Positions 1-4,692 of a stretch of 7,016 bases of DNA are shown here, piece after piece. Position 1 is the stretch's first letter; each line of letters begins with the position of its first letter. This DNA is from DUEN01 sp024277095 (GTDB lineage Bacteria > Chloroflexota > Anaerolineae > DUEN01). The position numbers and the translations under genes were made by a program. The notes below the pieces were generated by a model. That model was not told the DNA's origin, searched no databases, and worked only from the letters and a program-made list of their open reading frames with translations. The stretch covers positions 1 through 7,016 of the forward strand of contig JAJRVX010000548.1 in assembly GCA_024277095.1 (NCBI GenBank), given 5' to 3'.

Positions 1-43
1 CCGGACAGGCCTCGTTGGGGCAGAATACCTGGGTGGGGTCCAT
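1..43 (-). CDS. Transposase N-terminus (partial, runs off left edge)
   Basis: Fourteen codons are visible on the minus strand: ATG at 43-41, then a peptide reading MDPTQVFCPNEACP before the window ends. A strong Shine-Dalgarno sequence (AAGGAGG) sits 6 nt before the ATG, so this is a genuine translation start. The C8-x4-C13 pair followed by Pro looks like the first half of a zinc ribbon. It resembles the 'MDPQTQFCPN-DCPARG' type start I recall from IS-encoded transposases (IS1-like or related) that are common in Chloroflexota and Cyanobacteria. The catalytic domain is outside the window, so the family cannot be fixed. The gene lies 92 bp downstream of hepT on the same strand, and the IS boundary should fall between the hepT stop and the putative promoter. 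Alternative: a small zinc-ribbon protein that is not a transposase. Confidence 0.55.
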   Translation of the reverse strand, partial: MDPTQVFCPNEACP

Positions 44-83
44 AGCATCCCTCCTTGGTTGGAGATGGATATGGGTATGCTAT
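42..83 (-). repeat. 7-bp inverted repeat straddling the transposase start
   Basis: ATAGCAT (83-77, minus strand) can pair with ATGCTAT (48-42), leaving a 28-nt loop that contains the Shine-Dalgarno sequence. The right arm covers the first two bases of the start codon, and the left arm overlaps the putative -10 box. A transcript begun at that promoter would therefore lack the left arm, while read-through RNA from hepT would contain both. A perfect 7-bp match over this distance could also be chance. Confidence 0.4.
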
Positions 84-104
84 CGACCCCGCCAATTTTT
101 TCAA
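77..104 (-). promoter_or_regulatory. Putative promoter of the partial transposase gene
   Basis: On the minus strand, TTGAAA (104-99, 5 of 6 to TTGACA) is followed after 16 nt by TAGCAT (82-77, 4 of 6 to TATAAT). Transcription would start near position 70, giving a leader of about 27 nt before the ATG at 43. The AT-rich stretch just upstream fits an IS end. This is a prediction from consensus matching only. Confidence 0.4.
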
Positions 105-135
105 CTTTCAGACCCAATCACGGTTTCGCGGATAC

Positions 136-516
136 CTACCAGCTGCCTAACTGGTGCTGCAAAACATCGTACACGATCGTCCGATCGATCTCCAAATACT
201 CATGAACCAATATGTTTCGGAATCCGATCATCCGTATCCACTTGTCACGCAGATCAGCATCTATGTACCTCTTCTCGGCGAGTAGCCGAGGGATATCACT
301 GTACCAGCTGATCTCGCCCAACCCAAGATCGGCAACCAAATGTCCACCAATGTCGATTGTCGTCTCAACCGCCAGTTGGAGAAAGCGCTCAGCGCTGCCA
401 TAACGCTCAGGATCACTCAGGAACTGCTTCAGGTCATACCGTTGCAAGCGATATAAAATCGAAAGATATTCGTCCAACTTGTTCAAGCGCTTGCGAATGA
501 CCTCTTGCCTAACCAT
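136..516 (-). CDS. hepT: HepT-like HEPN ribonuclease toxin (DUF86)
   Basis: Toxin half of a MntA-HepT (MNT-HEPN) pair, 126 residues. The protein is all-helical in character and carries the HEPN active-site motif Rx4HxY as R100, H105 and Y107 (RNILVHEY). In characterised pairs HepT is an RNase that the partner nucleotidyltransferase silences by adding AMP units to the tyrosine of this motif, and Y107 would be the target here. The start at 516 is supported by GGAGAG 6 nt upstream; its first 8 bases overlap the end of mntA, a sign of translational coupling. The C-terminus stops 19 residues after Y107, somewhat shorter than many relatives, and the gene ends about 30 bp before the putative IS promoter, so a small truncation by IS insertion is possible but not shown. 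G+C is about 40%, far below the downstream genes. Confidence 0.88.
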   Translation of the reverse strand: MVRQEVIRKRLNKLDEYLSILYRLQRYDLKQFLSDPERYGSAERFLQLAVETTIDIGGHLVADLGLGEISWYSDIPRLLAEKRYIDADLRDKWIRMIGFRNILVHEYLEIDRTIVYDVLQHQLGSW

Positions 517-907
517 GCAAAACTCTCCGCTTGTAAGCTATCCTCTGCACCTCCAGGTAGGGCAAGAAATCCAAATATTGACGCACGATGAGCGAATAGG
601 TCCCGGCAGCGTCAAAGTCTTCAGCCTGATACACCAAACGATTTTGACGGATGGCCTCGTACTTAAGGACAATATCCGAGGTATCCAAGAACACCAGATC
701 AACATCACAAAAGCCATGACGCGCCAAATCGGCCAGAATGTCCAACTTCTGGGCACGCACGGAGGCATGACGGGGAATCACGGCCAGGTCTAAGTCACTC
801 TGCGGATGAGCCTTCCCGCTCGCTACAGAACCGAACAAATATACAGCCTGGATGCCAGGATATCTACGAAAGATTTGAGGAAGAAGGGTTAAATCAGGCA
901 TGTCCAT
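509..907 (-). CDS. mntA: MntA-like antitoxin nucleotidyltransferase
   Basis: A 132-residue minimal nucleotidyltransferase of the DNA polymerase beta superfamily (MNT). The signature GSx10DxD is exact: G26-S27, then D38 and D40, with a third likely metal-binding acidic residue at D70 (CDVDLVFLD). Family members transfer AMP from ATP to the active-site tyrosine of HepT and so neutralise it. The reading frame is open upstream to 1144, but that extension is Trp/Arg-rich, overlaps the opposite-strand nucleotidase gene and has no SD. The ATG at 907 has AGGAGGT 10 nt upstream, which decides the start; an ATG at 901 is less well placed. It is the first gene of a two-gene operon with hepT and keeps all expected catalytic residues, so the module looks intact. 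Confidence 0.88.
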   Translation of the reverse strand: MDMPDLTLLPQIFRRYPGIQAVYLFGSVASGKAHPQSDLDLAVIPRHASVRAQKLDILADLARHGFCDVDLVFLDTSDIVLKYEAIRQNRLVYQAEDFDAAGTYSLIVRQYLDFLPYLEVQRIAYKRRVLHG

Positions 908-917
908 TTGCGTACGG

Positions 918-924
918 ACCTCCT
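918..924 (-). promoter_or_regulatory. Shine-Dalgarno site of mntA
   Basis: AGGAGGT on the minus strand, 10 nt before the ATG at 907. It fixes the start of mntA at 132 residues and rules out the long upstream extension of the open frame. Confidence 0.75.
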
Positions 925-943
925 GTGATCGCAACTGCACCTC

Positions 944-973
944 ATTATACCAATTATACCATATGGATGGCAC
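944..973 (-). promoter_or_regulatory. mntA-hepT promoter with two tandem TATAAT boxes
   Basis: On the minus strand two perfect -10 hexamers occur at 958-953 and 949-944, as a direct repeat of TGGTATAAT with a 9-nt period. The proximal box has a 4-of-6 -35 candidate, GTGCCA (973-968), with an 18-nt spacer. Transcription from it would start near 937, about 30 nt before the ATG at 907. The repeat could give two alternative start sites or act as an operator for autoregulation, as is common for toxin-antitoxin operons. Confidence 0.6.
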
Positions 974-1006
974 CAATAAGTCCTGCACACCTCTCAACCC
1001 ACCGCT

Positions 1007-1025
1007 GGAGAGACGTTCCCTCTCC
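1007..1025 (-). terminator. Weak stem-loop just after the nucleotidase stop codon
   Basis: GGAGAG and CTCTCC (1025-1020 and 1012-1007 on the minus strand) form a 6-bp stem with a 7-nt loop, starting at the base next to the stop codon at 1028-1026. No run of T follows, so intrinsic termination is uncertain. It could instead simply mark the 3' end of the mRNA. Confidence 0.25.
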
Positions 1026-1883
1026 TCACGAGAATCCCACGCGAGGGTCCACGCCCGCCGACTCGCACGCGGCCGCCACATGGCCGACGACCTTCGAATG
1101 GGCACGCCCGTTGCTGGCCACCACCCCCCAGCGGGCGTGCACATCCGGCTGGTTGTAGCGGAAGGGACGGCCCCAGCAATCGGTCATCCGGCCTCCGGCA
1201 GCCCGCAGGATGGCATCCGGCGCACACACATCCCACTCTTTGCACCCCAGGCTGGGGTGTATGTACAGGTCGGCCTCCCGGGTCGCCAGCAGGCTCACCT
1301 TCAACCCGACGCTCCCGCAAGGCCGATCCTGTCGGATGCCCAGAGCCTGCCGAACGGCCTCGGTCAGCGGGCTGCGATGGGTACGGCTGACCACCAGGCG
1401 CATCTGGGCGGGCTCAGACACATCGGACACGCGCAGGGGCTCACGCGAGCCGTCCTGCTCCACCCAGGCTCCCACGCCCGACTGGCCGATGAACAGCCGC
1501 TCGGCGATAGGCTGATAGACCAATCCCAACACGGGCTCGCCGTCGATGACCAGCCCGATCATCACCACGAACTCGCCGGTGCGGTTCACAAAGTCCTGCG
1601 TGCCATCCAGCGGATCCACGATCCACACCCGCCGGTGGCGTAGCCGGGAGCCATCGTCCGCCGTCTCCTCGGACAGAAGCCCGTCATGAGGAAAGGCCGC
1701 CCGCAAGGCCTCCACGATGATATCGTTGCTGGCCCGGTCGGCCGCCGTGATCGGCTCGTCCGGCGTCTTCCACTCCACGGTGGCGCCGCGAGCGTAGATG
1801 GCGGCCACCTGAGCGCCTGCCCGGCGGATCACCTCCCGGGCGATCTCCAACTCCCGTGCCAGAGGCGGTAAAGTCGATGTCAT
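1026..1883 (-). CDS. 3'(2'),5'-bisphosphate nucleotidase-like, inositol monophosphatase superfamily
   Basis: A 285-residue Mg-dependent, Li-sensitive-type phosphatase of the IMPase/CysQ/FBPase fold. The motifs are complete and in order: D49 in EPITAADR, the loop LLSEE (E72, E73), the signature WIVDPLDGT with D90 and D93, and C-terminal GCKEWDVCAPDAILRAAGG with D218. The last segment matches the 'GCKKWDTCAPE-ILHA-GGKLTD' style of BPNT1-type 3'-phosphoadenosine 5'-phosphate phosphatases more than plain inositol phosphatases. The preferred role is therefore hydrolysis of pAp to AMP, a by-product of sulfate activation and sulfotransfer (cysQ-like). Inositol-1-phosphatase remains possible. The ATG at 1883 is preceded by AGGTGAT, matching the extended anti-SD. 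The frame continues upstream to 1943, but that extension lacks family homology and intrudes further into the divergent gene. No sulfur-assimilation genes are nearby. Confidence 0.85.
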   Translation of the reverse strand: MTSTLPPLARELEIAREVIRRAGAQVAAIYARGATVEWKTPDEPITAADRASNDIIVEALRAAFPHDGLLSEETADDGSRLRHRRVWIVDPLDGTQDFVNRTGEFVVMIGLVIDGEPVLGLVYQPIAERLFIGQSGVGAWVEQDGSREPLRVSDVSEPAQMRLVVSRTHRSPLTEAVRQALGIRQDRPCGSVGLKVSLLATREADLYIHPSLGCKEWDVCAPDAILRAAGGRMTDCWGRPFRYNQPDVHARWGVVASNGRAHSKVVGHVAAACESAGVDPRVGFS

Positions 1884-2353
1884 ATCACCTGATCCATAGC
1901 GAAGATTGGACGGGAAGCCAGATCCCGAATGAGCCCGGCACATACGTGCTGTTCTTCCATCTCGCCGAGCCGCTCACGATCTCCCCCGGCCGTCTGGGAA
2001 CGCACCGCCTGGATAGTGGATGGTACGCCTACGTGGGCAGCGCCCGTGGGCCTGGCGGCCTAGCCGCCCGCGTGGCCCGTCATCTGCGGCCGGCGGCGGA
2101 AAAGCGCTGCCACTGGCACGTCGACCACCTGACCGCCCGGGCCCACGTAGAACGCATCGCATGGGCGGTAGGGGATGACCGCCAGGAGTGCCGGTGGGCC
2201 CGCCGGCTCCTGGGCCTGCCTGGCTCCTCCGTCCCGATCCCCCGCTTTGGGGCATCGGATTGCACCTGTCCTGCCCACCTGATCCGGCTGCCCAGCGCGG
2301 CGGCGGCATACCAGGCGCTGACGACGGCCCCTCCTGGGTCCGATCCCGGCTAG
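1877..2353 (+). CDS. DUF123 / GIY-YIG-type nuclease family protein
   Basis: A 158-residue protein recognisable by the DUF123 pattern. GTYVLFF (21-27) stands in the GIY position and GWYAYVGSA (48-56) in the YIG position. These are followed by GPGGLAARVARHL (58-70), the conserved KRCHWHVDHL (77-86), E104-C105 and the cysteine-bearing FGASDCTCPAHL (124-135). DUF123 is grouped with the GIY-YIG nuclease superfamily; archaeal relatives occur fused to endonuclease III, hinting at DNA repair, but no reaction is established. The start is taken at 1877 because an upstream ATG at 1856 lacks an SD and lies deeper in the opposing gene, and no ATG occurs between 1877 and the GTY motif. A weak AGAGG lies about 11 nt upstream. 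It is head-to-head with the nucleotidase, overlapping 7 bp at the starts, and convergent with the secreted protein downstream. Confidence 0.8.
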   Translation: MSYHLIHSEDWTGSQIPNEPGTYVLFFHLAEPLTISPGRLGTHRLDSGWYAYVGSARGPGGLAARVARHLRPAAEKRCHWHVDHLTARAHVERIAWAVGDDRQECRWARRLLGLPGSSVPIPRFGASDCTCPAHLIRLPSAAAAYQALTTAPPGSDPG

Positions 2354-2518
2354 GGGGACACCGCCCCCATCTGGGTTCCCAATCCCGGAATAAGACACGC
2401 CCACGTGCGGCCTCTACTCTCGCCCACACGTGGGCGTATTCCTGCAACCGATCAGAAAGACGTCCGCATCCCTCGCGCGACAAGCCGTCTCTCACTCACG
2501 CGGGGCCTCACCTCCGCG
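2354..2518. other. Convergent intergenic region
   Basis: This 165-bp gap lies between the ends of the DUF123 gene (plus) and the secreted FG-GAP protein (minus). I see no coding signal in it. It holds a large inverted repeat at 2397-2437, described separately, and a short G5/C5 stem (2353-2357 with 2364-2368) beginning at the last base of the DUF123 stop codon. Neither is followed by a proper T-run. Confidence 0.6.
2397..2437. terminator. 11-bp perfect inverted repeat, possible bidirectional terminator
   Basis: ACGCCCACGTG (2397-2407) is the exact reverse complement of CACGTGGGCGT (2427-2437), separated by 19 nt. The right half holds a second, competing palindrome: CGCCCAC (2421-2427) with GTGGGCG (2430-2436). 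Lying between two convergent genes, it could end transcription from both sides. The flank is mildly T-rich only on the minus strand (GTCTTATT), so it is not a canonical intrinsic terminator. An alternative is a protein-binding site around the nested CACGTG cores. Confidence 0.45.
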
Positions 2519-4465
2519 TTAGCGAGAGCTGTCCACGGCGGGGAGGAACATCTGACGCTGGGCGAACACGACGACCAGATCCACGCCGTGAAGCCGCGGG
2601 GACACGGTCGGCCCGCCATCGATGACGATCGTCGCCCGGTTGAGGCCAGGCGTCATTTTGGTCTCGTCAACGGTCACGTAGATGGCGGAGGGCGCCGTGC
2701 CTTCGGACGGCTCCAGATTCACCCACGGAACGGTGGGAACCGTCACGACGCCAGACTCCCCGTCGATCCGGACTCCATCCTCCGTGATCTCCAGCTTTCC
2801 GGATCGATCCAGCGCGTCTGACAGCGTCACCCAACTGCCGGCGGGGATCACGCCCGCCACCCAGTCGATGCCGGACCCCGTGATCAGGATCCGCGGCAGC
2901 GTGTACGTGCGGCCGGGCAGCACCGTGAGCACGATCCTATCGGGCTGAACGTCAAAGGGCGGCGCCGTCAGCGTCAGATTCACCACCACTTCCTTAGGGC
3001 TTCCCGAGATGCCCGCTGCGGTCACCTGCACACGACCCTCGTACGTTCCCGGCGGCATGCCAGTGGTATCGATCAACAACGTGATCGTCGCCGGGGTGGT
3101 GCCACTGGAGGGGCTGATGGTGAGCCACTTGGAGCCCGCCGTCACCGTCGCCGACCACGCGAAGGATCCGCCTGCACCCACATTCGTCACATCCACGAAG
3201 CGATTGGTCTTGTCGCCGCTCTGCAATTGCAAGCTCAGGCTGGTAGGAGTCACACCCAATTGCGGCTCCGCTACGATCCCCTCCCCGTCCAGGTTGCCCA
3301 GAGCGATGGGGTTGCGCCCAAAGGTTCGATACGAACCGGCGATGTTGGTGTATGAGGTGTCCACATCCGGGCTCTGATAGATGCGGATCTGGGTAGGCGA
3401 GAGGATGACCGCCTCAGCACGGCTATCGCCATCCACATCCCCGGCCACCACGGCTTTCCAGTTCCGTCCGATCCTCACCTCAAATGAGGGGACCGCATCG
3501 GTGCCATAATTGCGCATGATGAAGGATACCCCGTCATCCGTCCGGGGGTCTCGCAGCAGGAAGACCTCGTCATCCCCGCTGTTGTTCACGTCGCCCAAAG
3601 CGATATCGGTGAAATAGGGATAGAACTTCTCCCCATGAACCGTATCCAAAGAGCTGCTTCCGCTCTTCCAACGCATGACCAGATACGAGTTCAGCGCCCC
3701 GATCACGTCCTGCCGTGTGAGGACGATCTCATCCTTGAGGTTGGACACGGCGTCGGTGTCGCCGATCGCGATGTCCAGCCATGGGAAGTCGTAAGATTTG
3801 TCGTGCAGCGCCGACCACGTGACGGGATTGAGGATGGTCAACCGGCGGTCATGGAGGCTCTCCCAGTAGCGGATCATCCCGATGTCATCCCGACCATCCG
3901 CGTTGACATCTCCCAGGGCGATGGCGTCCCACGGCCAGCCATAGCCGTTATCCCGAACCTTCGTCCAGCTCGTGCCGTCAGCGCCCCCATCCCACACGGT
4001 CAGATGCTCACGGATCCCACCCGCGTTATCCGAGTGGGTCAGGACGATCTCATCCCGGCCATCGGCGTCGATGTCGCCCGTAGCCACCAGCTCCCACACG
4101 TTGGGCGAGGCGCTACGGTTGAAGACGACCTTGGCCTGTCCCTTTTGGACGACCGGATCGAAGACCTTGGCCGTGGCCCCGCGCAACGCGATGATCTCAT
4201 CATCGCCGTCGCCGTTGAAATCCCCTGTCGCCACCGCGGACCACCCGCTATCCGGGGACTGCCAGACCACCGCCTCCTTCCCGGTCGGCACGTACGGATC
4301 ATGCACCTTGATCCGCCCCGTGGAGTCCAGATAGACGATCTCCTGATCTACGGTTGGGGCTGCAGCGACGGTGGGGATCCCTGACGGGCCCCATAGGCCA
4401 GCCCACGGTACGGCCAATACGGCCAACACGATCAGGGCCACACCCCACGCTCTGTGTCTCTTCAT
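2519..4465 (-). CDS. Secreted FG-GAP/VCBS seven-bladed beta-propeller protein with BACON/Ig-like domains
   Basis: A 648-residue exported protein. A Sec signal peptide is clear: basic KRHR, a hydrophobic core (about 8-25) and an AxA-type site near residue 36. Seven FG-GAP/VCBS calcium-loop motifs follow at about 50-residue spacing: residues 81, 130, 185, 235, 291, 342 and 390. The consensus is GDxNxDGxDE (GDFNGDGDDE, GDIDADGRDE, GDVNADGRDD). The fourth has an insertion, the sixth lacks the last acid (GDVDGDSRAEA) and the seventh is shortened (GNLDGEG). This fits an integrin-type seven-bladed propeller. From about 402 a BACON/Ig-like beta-sandwich begins (WLTISPSSGTTPATITL, then PPGTYEGRVQV), and a related unit recurs near 580-632 (WVNLEPSEGTAPSAIYV). 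The tail reads MFLPAV before SSR, like the 'YLPLV' ends of many Chloroflexota exported proteins. The ATG at 4465 follows GAGGAGG by 5 nt. The likely role is extracellular adhesion or glycan/protein binding; no catalytic domain is seen. Confidence 0.85.
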   Translation of the reverse strand: MKRHRAWGVALIVLAVLAVPWAGLWGPSGIPTVAAAPTVDQEIVYLDSTGRIKVHDPYVPTGKEAVVWQSPDSGWSAVATGDFNGDGDDEIIALRGATAKVFDPVVQKGQAKVVFNRSASPNVWELVATGDIDADGRDEIVLTHSDNAGGIREHLTVWDGGADGTSWTKVRDNGYGWPWDAIALGDVNADGRDDIGMIRYWESLHDRRLTILNPVTWSALHDKSYDFPWLDIAIGDTDAVSNLKDEIVLTRQDVIGALNSYLVMRWKSGSSSLDTVHGEKFYPYFTDIALGDVNNSGDDEVFLLRDPRTDDGVSFIMRNYGTDAVPSFEVRIGRNWKAVVAGDVDGDSRAEAVILSPTQIRIYQSPDVDTSYTNIAGSYRTFGRNPIALGNLDGEGIVAEPQLGVTPTSLSLQLQSGDKTNRFVDVTNVGAGGSFAWSATVTAGSKWLTISPSSGTTPATITLLIDTTGMPPGTYEGRVQVTAAGISGSPKEVVVNLTLTAPPFDVQPDRIVLTVLPGRTYTLPRILITGSGIDWVAGVIPAGSWVTLSDALDRSGKLEITEDGVRIDGESGVVTVPTVPWVNLEPSEGTAPSAIYVTVDETKMTPGLNRATIVIDGGPTVSPRLHGVDLVVVFAQRQMFLPAVDSSR

Positions 4466-4470
4466 CTATA

Positions 4471-4477
4471 CCTCCTC
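4471..4477 (-). promoter_or_regulatory. Shine-Dalgarno site of the FG-GAP protein gene
   Basis: GAGGAGG on the minus strand, 5 nt before the ATG at 4465. It supports the start that leaves a complete signal peptide. Confidence 0.8.
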
Positions 4478-4489
4478 ACAAGAGGGAAT

Positions 4490-4517
4490 CGCCGAAAATC
4501 TCCAGCGCCTTTCGGCG
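4490..4517 (-). repeat. 8-bp inverted repeat at the 5' end of the FG-GAP gene leader
   Basis: CGCCGAAA (4517-4510, minus strand) and TTTCGGCG (4497-4490) are perfect reverse complements with a 12-nt loop. A smaller CGCC-GAAA-GGCG tetraloop hairpin competes for the left arm. The repeat begins at or next to the predicted transcription start. It may be an mRNA-stabilising 5' stem or an operator. Confidence 0.45.
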
Positions 4518-4520
4518 GGC

Positions 4521-4549
4521 ATTATAACATAGTACCTGAGCCCTCCCAA
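4521..4549 (-). promoter_or_regulatory. Promoter of the secreted FG-GAP protein gene
   Basis: On the minus strand TTGGGA (4549-4544, 4 of 6) is followed after exactly 17 nt by a perfect TATAAT (4526-4521). The predicted start near 4514 gives a leader of about 49 nt ending in the GAGGAGG site. This is the best sigma-70-type match on the minus strand in this intergenic region. Confidence 0.65.
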
Positions 4550-4596
4550 ACAGATCAAAGTGCGCCCTCATCACGATCTCTCCATGCGCTTTGTGC

Positions 4597-4625
4597 TTGA
4601 CACTCCCATGGGCACATGCTAATCT
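4597..4625 (+). promoter_or_regulatory. Promoter of the class-V PLP enzyme-tgt operon
   Basis: A perfect TTGACA (4597-4602) is followed after 17 nt by TAATCT (4620-4625), which matches TATAAT at only 3 of 6 positions but is preceded by TGC (4617-4619), an extended -10 signature. The predicted start near 4632 gives a leader of about 60 nt. It is divergent from the FG-GAP promoter about 50 bp away. Confidence 0.55.
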
Positions 4626-4635
4626 ACGCCCGGGT

Positions 4636-4662
4636 TGCCCGGATATCAGGCCTCGCCGGGCA
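4636..4662 (+). repeat. 7-bp inverted repeat in the operon leader
   Basis: TGCCCGG (4636-4642) pairs with CCGGGCA (4656-4662) across a 13-nt loop, between the predicted transcription start and the SD at 4679. It might form a leader stem that leaves the ribosome site free. It is GC-rich and may be coincidental in this base composition. Confidence 0.3.
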
Positions 4663-4678
4663 CGCACCGACATCCCAT

Positions 4679-4684
4679 GGAGGG
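4679..4684 (+). promoter_or_regulatory. Shine-Dalgarno site that decides a GTG start
   Basis: GGAGGG lies 8 nt before the GTG at 4693. It favours that GTG over the in-frame TTG at 4591, which falls before the promoter's -35 box and so could not be transcribed from it. Confidence 0.75.
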
Positions 4685-4692
4685 CCGTCATC

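Noticed and set aside
908..1144. N-terminal extension of the mntA reading frame (79 extra residues)
   Set aside because: It overlaps the opposite-strand nucleotidase, contains the promoter and SD of mntA, and has no family similarity.
900..1643. Plus-strand open frame of 247 residues across the nucleotidase gene
   Set aside because: His/Pro/Ala-rich antisense shadow of a gene with complete catalytic motifs.
1884..1943. Longer start for the nucleotidase at 1943
   Set aside because: The 20 extra residues have no family similarity and lie inside the DUF123 gene; the ATG at 1883 has an AGGTGAT site.
2405..2821. Plus-strand open frame over the convergent gap and the end of the secreted protein
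   Set aside because: Runs across the intergenic hairpin and antisense to beta-sandwich coding sequence; no SD or domain seen.
3635..4384. Plus-strand open frame of 249 residues inside the secreted protein gene
   Set aside because: Antisense mirror of the repeated GDxNxDG codons; Asp/His/Val/Arg-rich with no recognisable domain or SD.
4591..4692. Upstream TTG start for the PLP enzyme (34 extra residues)
   Set aside because: The extension spans the predicted promoter, while the GTG at 4693 has a well-placed GGAGGG.
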